Made by a program: the position numbers and the translations under genes. A stretch of DNA of 64,000 nucleotides. Source: Neorhizobium alkalisoli (GTDB lineage: Bacteria > Pseudomonadota > Alphaproteobacteria > Rhizobiales > Rhizobiaceae). Under the pieces are notes generated by a model, which had not been told where the DNA came from, made no database searches, and saw only the letters and a list, made by a program, of their open reading frames with translations. Positions 16,287 through 24,717 of the stretch are shown in pieces (position 1 is the stretch's first letter; every line of letters begins with the position of its first letter). The stretch is taken from NCBI RefSeq assembly GCF_002968635.1, contig NZ_PVBN01000009.1, forward strand, positions 1 to 64,000. Reading direction: 5' to 3'.

Positions 16287-17212
16287 TGCTTTCTCTCCCG
16301 CAGTTCCGAATAGAGATAGGGCACGATGATCGCGGTAATGCCCATCAGCATCATCACGGCGCTCGCCGATCCGACATTCATCTGGTTACGGGTGAAGGTA
16401 TAGGAATACATGAAGGTGGACGGCAGTTCGGTCGCATTGCCCGGCCCCCCGCCGGTCAGCGCGATGACCAGGTCGTAGGACTTGATCGCCATATGCGCGA
16501 GCACGATGAAGGCGGAGAGGAAGACGGGGCGCAAGAGCGGAATGATGATGCGGCGATAGATGGATATCGTCGAGGCGCCGTCGATCTGCGCAGCCTTGAC
16601 GATCTCGCCGTCGATGCCGCGAAGGCCGGCGAGGAACATCGCCATCACGAAGCCCGAGGCCTGCCAGACGCCGGCGATGACGACGGTGTAGATCGCCATT
16701 TTCGGATTGACCAGCCAGTCGAACCTGAAGCTTTCCCAGCCGAGATTGTGCATGGTGTTCTCAAGCCCCAGACCGGGGTTGAGGAACCATTTCCAGGCCG
16801 TGCCGGTGACCACGAAGGAGAGCGCCATCGGATAGAGGAAGATCGGCCGCAGCACGCCTTCGGCGCGGATCCGCTGGTCCATCAAAATGGCGATGAAAAG
16901 ACCGATCGCAATGCAGATGCCGATATAGAGAACGCCGAAGATTGCCAGGTTCTGCATGGCCACATACCAGTTCGGCTGCGACCAGAGGCGGAAATAGGCG
17001 TCGAAACCGCCCCATTTATAGACCGGCATGATGCGCGAGGTCGTGAAGGACAGATAGATCGTCCAGAGGATGAATCCGTAAACGAAAACCAGGATGACCG
17101 CGAACGACGGCGCCAGCACGATCTTCGGCAGCGTGTTGCGCAATCCGTCCGCAAAGGAGCGGCTTCGTCTCTGCGGCTCCACGAACGGAACCGGTTCGAT
17201 TGTCGTCATCAT
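16283..17212 (-). CDS. Sugar ABC transporter permease (MalF type)
   Basis: A 309-residue permease with about six spans and an EAA loop (GLRGIDGEIVKAAQIDGAST). Two adjacent ATG codons (17212 and 17209) are possible; GGAG is better spaced to 17209. It follows the binding-protein gene after 184 bp that contain a strong hairpin (17341-17370). That arrangement is typical of operons in which the binding protein is made in excess of the membrane parts. It is coupled to the MalG-type gene by a 4-nt overlap. Confidence 0.92.
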   Translation of the reverse strand: MMTTIEPVPFVEPQRRSRSFADGLRNTLPKIVLAPSFAVILVFVYGFILWTIYLSFTTSRIMPVYKWGGFDAYFRLWSQPNWYVAMQNLAIFGVLYIGICIAIGLFIAILMDQRIRAEGVLRPIFLYPMALSFVVTGTAWKWFLNPGLGLENTMHNLGWESFRFDWLVNPKMAIYTVVIAGVWQASGFVMAMFLAGLRGIDGEIVKAAQIDGASTISIYRRIIIPLLRPVFLSAFIVLAHMAIKSYDLVIALTGGGPGNATELPSTFMYSYTFTRNQMNVGSASAVMMLMGITAIIVPYLYSELRERKQ

Positions 17213-17340
17213 GACCTCCGCTACACCATCGGCCCGAAAACGACTTCGAAAGCACGATGCGCAGATTGAACTAGCTGGAGCGCCCTTTGAGCCTTACGGG
17301 CACGCCGCGCTCCAGGAAAGATAGAATGGCGTAATTTGCA

Positions 17341-17370
17341 AAGTGGCCGGGAAAAGTCTCCCGGCCACTT
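17341..17370 (-). repeat. Intercistronic hairpin after the sugar-binding-protein gene
   Basis: A perfect 12-bp inverted repeat (AAGTGGCCGGGA at 17341-17352, TCCCGGCCACTT at 17359-17370) with a 6-nt loop lies 27 bp past the binding-protein stop. It has no T run, so it is more likely a 3'-stabilising structure or partial attenuator than a full terminator. It would raise binding protein over permease. Confidence 0.75.
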
Positions 17371-17396
17371 GAACTTCGGATTTTCGCGTCAGGCGA

Positions 17397-18653
17397 TCAC
17401 TTGGCTGCAGCAACCGCTTCCGGCAGGCGCTTCAGCGCCGCGTCGGTGGTGAGCTGGCCGTTGAGATGCTGGGTGATGACGTCGAGCATGGCTTCCTTGA
17501 TGGCGGCCGGCTGGGCATAACCATGGGCGAGCGAGCCCATCATCGTGCCCTTGGTGGCAGCTTCGGCCAGATCCTTCATGCCCTTCTTGCCGCAATCGTC
17601 GAACTTCTCGTCCGAGATGTCGGTACGGGCAGGCACCGAACCCTTGACCGTGTTGAAGGCGATCTGGAAAGCCGGATTTTCGACAGCCGACGCCATCTTG
17701 AGCTGCGCGGCGCGCTGGTCGTCACCCACGTCGAACATCATGAACTGGTCGGCATTGAAGAGCACCGAGCCCTGCGTACCGGGGAAGCGGATGCAGACGA
17801 AGTCCGTGCCCGGCTTCTTGTTGGCACGCAGCCATTCGCCCTTCGACCAGTCGCCCATCTGCTGGGCGCCGGACTTGCCCTCGATGACCATGGCCGTCGA
17901 GAGGTTCCATTCGCGACCCGAGAAGTTCTGGTCGAAATAGGTGCGCAGCTTCGACATGGTGTCGAAGACCTTCTTCATCGTATCGCCGGAAAGCGAAGCC
18001 GGATCGAGGTCGAGGACGGCCTTCTTGTAGAAGTCCGGACCGCCGACGGAAAGAACGACCGCTTCCCACAGTGTGCCGTCCTGCCACGGAACGCCACCAT
18101 GAGCGAGAGCCGTGAGGCCCTGGCCCTTGAAGTTGTCGAGCAGGGCGATGAACTCGTCGATATTGGTCGGAACCTTGCCGCCGGCCTTGTCGAGGGCCGC
18201 CTTGTTGATCCAAAGCCAGTTGGTGGAGTGGATGTTCACCGGAGCAGCGATCCAGTGGCCGTCATATTTGGAAAAGTCCTGAAGAGCGGTCGGAATGACC
18301 TTGTCCCAGCCTTCCTTGGTGGCGAGCTCGTCGAGGTTTGCGGCAACGCCCATTTCCGCCCAGTCGCGGAGGTCGAAGCCGAGAAGCTGCACGGCGGTCG
18401 GCGGATCGCCGGCCGTAACGCGGGCACGCAGCGCGGTCATGGCCGCAGAACCCGCGCCGCCGGCAACCGGCATGTCCTTCCAGGCGACGCCGTCCTTCTG
18501 GAGGTTTTCCTTCAGCACGTTGAGCGCCGCAGCTTCACCGCCGGACGTCCACCAATGCAGGACTTCGACGCTTTCCGCTGCCTTGGCGGCACCGGCCGTC
18601 AAAGCGATGATCGCCGCGCCGGCGGCGAGTTTGCTGATCATTCGAATATTCAT
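17397..18653 (-). CDS. Periplasmic sugar-binding protein of a CUT1 ABC transporter (GtsA-like)
   Basis: A 418-residue exported solute-binding protein. The signal peptide is [20 protein letters not shown] followed by GAAKAA. The mature start ([21 protein letters not shown]) closely resembles Pseudomonas GtsA and related glucose/mannose binding proteins, so a hexose is the likely ligand; this is by remembered family resemblance. It heads the operon binding protein, MalF-type, MalG-type, ATPase. GGGAGA precedes the ATG. A perfect palindrome at 18697-18714, just upstream, is a probable operator for the divergent LacI regulator. Confidence 0.9.
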   Translation of the reverse strand: MNIRMISKLAAGAAIIALTAGAAKAAESVEVLHWWTSGGEAAALNVLKENLQKDGVAWKDMPVAGGAGSAAMTALRARVTAGDPPTAVQLLGFDLRDWAEMGVAANLDELATKEGWDKVIPTALQDFSKYDGHWIAAPVNIHSTNWLWINKAALDKAGGKVPTNIDEFIALLDNFKGQGLTALAHGGVPWQDGTLWEAVVLSVGGPDFYKKAVLDLDPASLSGDTMKKVFDTMSKLRTYFDQNFSGREWNLSTAMVIEGKSGAQQMGDWSKGEWLRANKKPGTDFVCIRFPGTQGSVLFNADQFMMFDVGDDQRAAQLKMASAVENPAFQIAFNTVKGSVPARTDISDEKFDDCGKKGMKDLAEAATKGTMMGSLAHGYAQPAAIKEAMLDVITQHLNGQLTTDAALKRLPEAVAAAK

Positions 18654-18696
18654 TGAGAATCTCCCTTTGCATCCGGGCTCCTCTCCGGATATTTCG

Positions 18697-18714
18697 ATTT
18701 ATAACGATATAAAT
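18697..18714. promoter_or_regulatory. Probable LacI-family operator, copy 1
   Basis: A perfect inverted repeat ATTTATA-ACGA-TATAAAT sits 44 bp upstream of the binding-protein gene. The central CG within an 18-bp palindrome is typical of LacI-family sites. A second copy with 15 of 18 identical bases lies at 18852-18869, at the other end of the divergent region. Confidence 0.65.
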
Positions 18715-18851
18715 GCCGTGGGTGTCAACCCGGACATGGAGATTTTTGCACAAGGCGGAAATTCACCTAGTGCATTGAATTCCATGTTATTTTTCGCAAC
18801 CGACGAAATTTTTCTCTGGAATCGAGAAAAAAATCTCGCCAGCTCCGAAAA

Positions 18852-18869
18852 ATTTGTAACGATGTAGAT
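18852..18869. promoter_or_regulatory. Probable LacI-family operator, copy 2
   Basis: ATTTGTAACGATGTAGAT matches copy 1 at 15 of 18 positions; all three differences are G for A. It lies just upstream of the likely start of the LacI gene and would allow autoregulation. It also argues that translation starts downstream of 18868. Confidence 0.55.
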
Positions 18870-18912
18870 GAGGCTCGCACCCGGTTTTCGGGCGGGAACG
18901 GAGAAAGAGGAG

Positions 18913-19965
18913 ATGTCGCTGGAGGACATGGAGGAGAAGGGGCGGCGGGCGATGCCGGAGCGGGAAACCGGGAGAGCCGGCGGAAACGCGAAGCCGACCT
19001 TGAAAACCATCGCCGAGTTGACGGGGCTTGCCGTCACCACCGTGTCGCGCGCGCTCGCCGATGCGCCCCAGATAGCCTTGGAAACACGTCAGCGCGTGCG
19101 GCAGGTGGCAAGCGAGATCGGTTATTTGCCCGACCGTGCGGCCCAACGCCTGCGTACGGGCCGCACCAATGTCATCAGCCTGGTGCTCGATCCCCATGAG
19201 GAAATTCTGAGCTATGCCACCTCGATGATCAAGGGACTGACGGAGGCTCTGCGCGGCACACCCTACCACCTCGTCATCACGCCGCACTTCTCCGACACGC
19301 CGCAGGTCGACCCGGTCCGGCATATCATGCGCAACCGCATGGCCGACGGCATCGTCTTTACGCGGACCGAACCCTCCGACGAACGCGTAAAACTGCTGAT
19401 GGAAAACAATTTCCCGTTCATCTGTCACGGCCGGACGGAACTGGGAACCGCGCATCCCTATGTCGACTACGACAACTATGGTTTCGCCTATCTGGCGGCG
19501 CGGAAACTGATCGCGGCCGGCTGCAGAAAGCTGTTCATCATCCTGCCGCCCGAGCGCTTCACGTTCGCCCATCACATGCGGCACGGTTTCATGACTGCGG
19601 TGCGGGAGGAAGGGGTGGCGTTCGAGATCGCCATGGACGTCACGCTCGACAGCGAATCGGACGATATCCGCGATTACCTTTTCCGCCGCATGGGCGAAGC
19701 GGAACGGCCGGACGGCTTTATCTGCGGCGGCGAGGTCTCCGCTCTTTCGGTCATGGCCGCAGCCTATGACCATCATCTCGAACTGGGGAAGGATGTACGC
19801 CTGGTGGCGAAGCAGACATCGGGGCTCTTCGACCAGATCAGGCCGCGGGTCGAAACCATCTACGAGGACCTGGCGGAGGCCGGACTGCTGATGGGCCGCC
19901 TGCTTCTGAAGCGTATCGGCGGCCCCCAGCCTATCGACGAAATGCAGGTGCTCCAGACCGTCTGA
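18913..19965 (+). CDS. LacI-family transcriptional regulator of the sugar transporter
   Basis: A one-component regulator with an N-terminal LacI helix-turn-helix (TLKTIAELTGLAVTTVSRAL) and hinge (YLPDRAAQRLRTGRTNVISLV), followed by a periplasmic-binding-protein-like sugar domain. It is divergent from the sugar ABC operon and probably represses it in the absence of ligand through the paired palindromes. The start is uncertain: candidates are 18868 (overlaps the second operator), 18913, 18928 and 18952. I use 18913, which gives 350 residues; 18952 would give a more usual short lead into the helix-turn-helix. Confidence 0.88.
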   Translation: MSLEDMEEKGRRAMPERETGRAGGNAKPTLKTIAELTGLAVTTVSRALADAPQIALETRQRVRQVASEIGYLPDRAAQRLRTGRTNVISLVLDPHEEILSYATSMIKGLTEALRGTPYHLVITPHFSDTPQVDPVRHIMRNRMADGIVFTRTEPSDERVKLLMENNFPFICHGRTELGTAHPYVDYDNYGFAYLAARKLIAAGCRKLFIILPPERFTFAHHMRHGFMTAVREEGVAFEIAMDVTLDSESDDIRDYLFRRMGEAERPDGFICGGEVSALSVMAAAYDHHLELGKDVRLVAKQTSGLFDQIRPRVETIYEDLAEAGLLMGRLLLKRIGGPQPIDEMQVLQTV

Positions 19966-19987
19966 GATCCGGAGCACCCATGATATC

Positions 19988-21496
19988 TCAATCTTCTTCG
20001 ACGAAGACTTCCTCGCGTTTCTTCTTGACGCTCGGCAGGAAGACGACGACCAGGACCAGCGCTGCGATAAAGAGAAGGCCGGCGCTGATCGGACGCGTGA
20101 CGAACGTGGTCGGATCGCCGCGCGACAGGATCATTGCACGCCTCAGATTCTCTTCCAGAAGCGGGCCGAGCACGAAGCCGAGCAGAAGCGGCGCGGGCTC
20201 GCAGCGGAGCTTGACCAGCACGTAGCCGATGAAACCGAAGAAGGCCACGGAGTAGAGATCGTAGACGTTCGAATTGACGCTGTAGACCCCGATCGAGCAG
20301 AAGGCCATGATGATCGGGAACAACACGTAATAGGGGATGGTCAGCAGCTTCACCCACAGCCCGATGAGCGGCAGGTTGAGGACGACGAGCATCAGGTTGC
20401 CTATCCACATCGAGGCGATGATGCCCCAGAAGAGGGCCGGCTGCTCGACCGCGACATTCGGACCCGGGACGATGCCCTGGATGATCATCGCGCCGATCAT
20501 CAGCGCCATGACCGGATTGGCCGGAATGCCGAGGGTCAGCAGAGGAATGAAGGAGGTCTGCGCACCGGCATTGTTGGCCGATTCGGGGCCTGCGACACCG
20601 GCGACTGCGCCTTTGCCGAATTCCTCGGGATTTTTCGAGACCTTCTTTTCTACCGTGTAGGAAGCGAAAGCCGCAAGGATCGCGCCACCGCCCGGCAGGA
20701 TGCCGAGGATCGAGCCGATGGCGGTGCCGCGCAACACCGGCGCGATCATCGCCCTGAAGTCCTCCTTGGTCGGCAGCAGGCCGCTGACCTTGGACACCAG
20801 CACCGACCGGCTCTTTTCGTTTTCGAGATTGCGGAGAATTTCCGCGATACCGAAGACGCCGACCGCAACGGCCACGAAGTTCAGCCCGTCCGCATATTCA
20901 CGGATGCCGAGAGTGAAGCGCGGCGTTCCGGTGTAAATGTCGGTGCCGACGAGCCCCAGCAACAGGCCGAGCGCCACCATCGCCAGCGCCTTGACGATCG
21001 AACCGTGGGCGAGCGCGATCGAGGACACCAGGCCGACGACCATCAGGGAGAAATATTCGGCAGCGCCGAACTTCAGTGCGATTTCGGTGAGCGGCGGCGC
21101 GAAGATCGCCACCAGGAAGGTCGAAACGGTACCGGCGAAGAACGAACCGATCGCCGCGATCGCGAGTGCTGCACCCGCCTTGCCCTTGCGCGCCATCTGA
21201 TAGCCGTCGATGGCCGTGACGGCGGAGGAGGATTCACCCGGCATGTTGATGAGGATTGCCGTGGTGGAGCCACCATATTGCGCGCCGTAATAGATACCGG
21301 CGAGCATGATCAGCGAGGAGACCGGCTCCAGTTGGAAGGTGATCGGCAGCAGCATGGCGATCGTGGCAGTGGCGCCGATACCCGGCAGCACGCCGATGAG
21401 GGTGCCGAGCAGCACGCCGATCAGGCAGAAGAACAGGTTTTCCAGAGAGGTTGCGGTCGCGAAGCCGAGCGCGAGATTATTAAACAGATCCATCAC
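19988..21496 (-). CDS. tctA: Tripartite tricarboxylate transporter, large membrane subunit TctA
   Basis: A 502-residue inner-membrane protein with about 12 spans and the TctA family motifs GVLPGIGATATIAMLLPITF near the N-terminus and GILPGGGAILAAFASYTVEKK in the middle. It forms the cation-coupled channel fed by the periplasmic receptor. It is the last gene of tctC-tctB-tctA (order of transcription), 7 bp after tctB, and converges on the LacI gene 22 bp away. The substrate is a carboxylate of unknown identity. Confidence 0.93.
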   Translation of the reverse strand: MMDLFNNLALGFATATSLENLFFCLIGVLLGTLIGVLPGIGATATIAMLLPITFQLEPVSSLIMLAGIYYGAQYGGSTTAILINMPGESSSAVTAIDGYQMARKGKAGAALAIAAIGSFFAGTVSTFLVAIFAPPLTEIALKFGAAEYFSLMVVGLVSSIALAHGSIVKALAMVALGLLLGLVGTDIYTGTPRFTLGIREYADGLNFVAVAVGVFGIAEILRNLENEKSRSVLVSKVSGLLPTKEDFRAMIAPVLRGTAIGSILGILPGGGAILAAFASYTVEKKVSKNPEEFGKGAVAGVAGPESANNAGAQTSFIPLLTLGIPANPVMALMIGAMIIQGIVPGPNVAVEQPALFWGIIASMWIGNLMLVVLNLPLIGLWVKLLTIPYYVLFPIIMAFCSIGVYSVNSNVYDLYSVAFFGFIGYVLVKLRCEPAPLLLGFVLGPLLEENLRRAMILSRGDPTTFVTRPISAGLLFIAALVLVVVFLPSVKKKREEVFVEED

Positions 21497-21503
21497 TCAC
21501 ACC

Positions 21504-21965
21504 TCAAAGACCGAGCCAGGGGCCGAAACTGCGGAACGGGAGGCCGAGGCCATAGATGAAGACCGCGACGGCGAAAACCGTCAAAGCGGCAGAGAGAACA
21601 ACCGCCGTCAGGGGCTTCATGCGGCCGGATGCGAAGGCCGCGATCAGAGCGGTGAAGAACAGTGCCGGAACGAAGCCGAGTCCTCTGACGGTCAGCCCGA
21701 AGAAGATCGGCGCCGGCAGGATGAAGAGCATGCCGCGCCAGGCGATATGGCCGATCGGCTCACCATGGACGCGTGCGGCCTGAACGACGATGATCGCCCC
21801 AAACAGCATCAGCGCGCAGGCGAGAATGAACGGGAAGTAGCCCGGCCCCATCCTCAGCGCCGTACCGAGTTCGAGTTCGAACGCCTGATAGGCGAAATAG
21901 ATGCCCGTCAGGATGAACAGCAGTCCGCAGATCAGATTGGTGGTGTCGAATTTCAGCGAATTCAT
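21504..21965 (-). CDS. tctB: Tripartite tricarboxylate transporter, small membrane subunit TctB
   Basis: A 153-residue protein with four hydrophobic segments in the order and spacing of the TctB family (GLLFILTGIYFAYQAFELELGTALRMGPGYFPF is a characteristic opening, given here as two parts of one stretch by position: residues about 9-41). The ATG at 21965 has GGAG about 8 nt upstream; an upstream codon at 22007 lacks a ribosome site. It lies between the receptor gene and tctA. Confidence 0.88.
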   Translation of the reverse strand: MNSLKFDTTNLICGLLFILTGIYFAYQAFELELGTALRMGPGYFPFILACALMLFGAIIVVQAARVHGEPIGHIAWRGMLFILPAPIFFGLTVRGLGFVPALFFTALIAAFASGRMKPLTAVVLSAALTVFAVAVFIYGLGLPFRSFGPWLGL

Positions 21966-22078
21966 GGTGTCTCCGTATGGATCGAAGAGCGGGATACCCA
22001 AGATCACTTGGTCAACGGATCCTCTTGGACGAGGATGACGAAGGCTGGCTTCAAATCATTCGGGCTGCCTTTAGAGAA

Positions 22079-22109
22079 TCCCTCCCCTCCAAGATGGAGG
22101 AGAGGGATC
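22079..22109 (-). repeat. Intercistronic hairpin between tctC and tctB
   Basis: A 14-bp inverted repeat with one mismatch (arms 22079-22092 and 22096-22109, 3-nt loop) lies 40 bp past the tctC stop, in the 183-bp gap before tctB. It has no T run on the transcribed strand. As in the sugar ABC operon, it probably lets the receptor be made in excess of the membrane subunits. Confidence 0.65.
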
Positions 22110-22148
22110 GAAAGACGGCAACCGATGATAGGGAGCCGACAATGCGGC

Positions 22149-23132
22149 TTAGTCGGCGTATTGTCCAGCGGCCTCGATGATCGGCTTCCAGCGAGCGATT
22201 TCGCTTTCAAGCTTGGCCTTCAACGCTTCCGGGGTTGCATCCTGTTCGGACGACGGCTTGGTGCCCAGTTCGGCGAAGCGAGCGGCGACGTTCTGGTCCT
22301 TCAGCGCGACCTTCAATGCGGCGCTGAGCTTGTCGATCGCTTCCTTGGGCGTGCCCTTTGGCGTGTAGAGGCCGTGCCAGATGCCCACGGTCAGGCCCGG
22401 CAGGCCGGCTTCGGTGACCGTCGGAAGGTCCTTCAGAACGTCAAGGCGTTCCGGCGACGTGACGGCGTAGGCCTTCACCGTGCCGCCCTGGATCTGCTTG
22501 GTGGTGTTGGTCGTCTGGTCGCACATGATGTCGACCTGTCCGCCGAGAAGATCGGTCATGGCCGGACCGGTGCCCTTGTAGGGAACGGTCACGAGCGGTG
22601 TTTCGATCGCACTCATGAAGAGCATGCCGCAAAGATGCGAGGCGGCGCCGATGCCGGCATTCGCAACGGTAACCTTGTCGGCATTGGCCTTGGCGTATTC
22701 GATCAGGCCCTTGAGGTCTTTGGCTTCCATGTCCTTGCGGGCGAGCAGCGTCATCGGAACTTCGGTGACGAGACCGACATAGTCGAAAGCGTTCAGCGTG
22801 TCGTAGGAGAGCTTGCGGTAGAGGGTCGCGCTGGTCGCCATGCCGATGTGATGGAGCAGAACCGTGTAGCCGTCCGCGTCGGCGCTTGCCACGCGTCCCG
22901 CGCCGAGCGAGCCGCCGGCGCCGCCGACGTTTTCGACGATGATCTGCTGGCCGAGATTCTTCGACATGGATTCAGCCACAAGGCGGGCAACCGTGTCGGT
23001 CGGGCCACCGGCCGCGAACGGAACGATCATGGTGATCTGCCGCTCCGGATAACCGGCTGCGTTGGCGGAAGCGGAAAAAAGCGAAAGTGCCGCAAGAGCG
23101 GTTGCGCCGATAAAGGCGTTCAGGGTTTTCAT
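22149..23132 (-). CDS. tctC: Tripartite tricarboxylate transporter receptor TctC (Bug family)
   Basis: A 327-residue periplasmic solute receptor. The signal peptide is MKTLNAFIGATALAALSLFS followed by ASANA, and the mature protein opens with YPERQITMIVPFAAGGPTDT, the Bug-family signature. These receptors bind carboxylates (citrate, aromatic acids and others); the ligand here cannot be read off. The ATG at 23132 has GGAGG 7 nt upstream. It heads tctCBA. A DctD-like palindrome at 23314-23331 lies between it and the two-component system genes. Confidence 0.92.
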   Translation of the reverse strand: MKTLNAFIGATALAALSLFSASANAAGYPERQITMIVPFAAGGPTDTVARLVAESMSKNLGQQIIVENVGGAGGSLGAGRVASADADGYTVLLHHIGMATSATLYRKLSYDTLNAFDYVGLVTEVPMTLLARKDMEAKDLKGLIEYAKANADKVTVANAGIGAASHLCGMLFMSAIETPLVTVPYKGTGPAMTDLLGGQVDIMCDQTTNTTKQIQGGTVKAYAVTSPERLDVLKDLPTVTEAGLPGLTVGIWHGLYTPKGTPKEAIDKLSAALKVALKDQNVAARFAELGTKPSSEQDATPEALKAKLESEIARWKPIIEAAGQYAD

Positions 23133-23313
23133 CGGGGTCCTCCAGGATGAAATATAGAGCACAGTCGACGCTCAAATCTCCTCCGGCGCCAACCTGTTCG
23201 AAATCTGCGCCAATGCGCTTGGCAGGCGCAATCGTTTGGAAAGTACTAAATCGTTTTTTCTAGCCTTGATGCGTTGCAGCATGGGTGGATTAGGACACAA
23301 GGCACCCAAAGCG

Positions 23314-23331
23314 TGGGTGGATTTCCACCCA
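23314..23331. promoter_or_regulatory. Probable binding site for the DctD-like regulator upstream of tctC
   Basis: A perfect palindrome TGGGTGG-ATTT-CCACCCA. Its layout, with a GGAAATCC centre on the other strand, resembles the upstream activator sites known for rhizobial DctD. A further half-site TGGGTGGATT begins at 23282. It is about 180 bp upstream of tctC, a normal distance for an enhancer site, but I could not find a convincing -24/-12 promoter between them. Confidence 0.55.
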
Positions 23332-23343
23332 TTACGCTCGACA

Positions 23344-24717
23344 TCAGCCGTCGCGGTCGTCCTGCAGCAGGTGTTCCACGCCCAAGATTTTCTTGTCGAG
23401 CCCGTATTTCTGCATCTTTTCGTAGAGCGTCTTGCGCGAAATCCCGAGAGATTCGTAGACCGGCCTCAACGCACCGCCATGGGCGGCGATCTCGCCGGCG
23501 ATGATATTTCGCTCGAAAGCCGCGACCTTGTCCGCCAGCCGCCCTGCTCCGTCCCGTCCCGGCGCGGCGGTCTCGCCGGGCCTCGGGTCGAGGCCGAGCA
23601 CCAGCCGGTCGGCGGCATTGCGCAGTTCCCGCACATTGCCCGGCCAATCGCGCTGGGCGATCGCCGAGATCATGTCGGCGGGCACATCCGGATCCTCCCG
23701 GCCGTAGCGCGCCGCAGCCTCCCGGACGAGCTGCAGGAAGAGCAGCGGAATATCCGCGCGCCTCTGAGCCAGAGACGGCACGTGGATGGTCGCCACATTG
23801 AGACGGTAGAAGAGGTCAGCACGGAAGCGCCCTGCCGCAACCTCCGCCTCCAGGTCCACTTTGCTGGTGGCGATAAAGCGCACGTCGAGCGGCACGGTTT
23901 CGTTGGAGCCGAGCCTGGTGATCACCCGTTCCTGGAGGACACGCAGGAATTTTGCCTGCAGATCGACCGGCATCGAACCGATCTCGTCGAGCAGGATCGT
24001 GCCGCCCCGACCGTGCTCGAACTTGCCGTATCGAGGGCGCAGTGCTCCGGGAAAGGCGCCGGCCTCGTGGCCGAAGAGCTCGCTTTCGATCAGGTTTTCC
24101 GGCAGCGCTGCGCAGTTGATGGCGATAAACGGCTTATGGGTACGCGGGCTGACATCGTGCAGTGCCCTCGCCACCACCTCCTTGCCGACGCCCGTCTCGC
24201 CGATAACCAGCGTATCCGCATCTGCGGAGCCGATCGCGCGGATCTGGTAGCGCAGGTCGACCATGACCTGGGTACGCCCCGGAAGCCGCGCCTCGACATC
24301 GTCGCGCTTGCCGGCGACCGCCCGCAGCCGCCGGTTTTCGAGCACGAGACCGCGCCGGTCCAGTGCCCGGCGGATGATGCCGGCGAGATGCTGCGGCGTG
24401 AACGGTTTTTCGAGAAAATCGTAGGCCCCTTCCCGCATCGCTTTTACCGCGAGCTGAACATCGCCGTGGCCCGTCACCAGGATGACAGGGATTTCCGCAT
24501 CCAGCTCTCGGATGCGGTGAAGCAGCGTCATGCCGTCGATGCCGGGCATGCGGATATCGCTGACGACCACCCCGTCGAAGCCGAACCCCGTAAGCTCGAG
24601 CACATAATCGGCATGGGAAAAGGTCTGGACCGAAAGACCGAAGAGTTCCAGCGCCTGCGCGGTCGAACGGCGCAATTCCTCCTCGTCGTCGACCAGCAGC
24701 ACCCTTTGCGCGTTCAC
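23344..24717 (-). CDS. Sigma-54-dependent response regulator, DctD-like (GAFPGA variant)
   Basis: 457 residues: N-terminal receiver (VLLVDDEEELRRSTAQALEL; phospho-Asp in VVVSDIRMPG), AAA+ sigma-54 activation domain (VIGETGVGKEVVAR; TILLDEIGSMP) and C-terminal Fis-type helix-turn-helix (ESLGISRKTLYEKMQKYGLD). The loop that contacts sigma-54 reads GAFPGA instead of the usual GAFTGA. The frame stays open upstream inside the kinase gene, but the proper start is the GTG at 24717, overlapping the kinase stop (GTGA). Together with the kinase it probably controls the adjacent tctCBA transporter, as DctBD controls C4-dicarboxylate uptake. Confidence 0.9.
   Translation of the reverse strand: MNAQRVLLVDDEEELRRSTAQALELFGLSVQTFSHADYVLELTGFGFDGVVVSDIRMPGIDGMTLLHRIRELDAEIPVILVTGHGDVQLAVKAMREGAYDFLEKPFTPQHLAGIIRRALDRRGLVLENRRLRAVAGKRDDVEARLPGRTQVMVDLRYQIRAIGSADADTLVIGETGVGKEVVARALHDVSPRTHKPFIAINCAALPENLIESELFGHEAGAFPGALRPRYGKFEHGRGGTILLDEIGSMPVDLQAKFLRVLQERVITRLGSNETVPLDVRFIATSKVDLEAEVAAGRFRADLFYRLNVATIHVPSLAQRRADIPLLFLQLVREAAARYGREDPDVPADMISAIAQRDWPGNVRELRNAADRLVLGLDPRPGETAAPGRDGAGRLADKVAAFERNIIAGEIAAHGGALRPVYESLGISRKTLYEKMQKYGLDKKILGVEHLLQDDRDG

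Noticed and set aside
23133..23313. A -24/-12 (sigma-54) promoter upstream of tctC
   Set aside because: I looked on both strands for GG-N10-GC and found none; the nearest, TGGCGC at about 23212, lacks the GC at -12.
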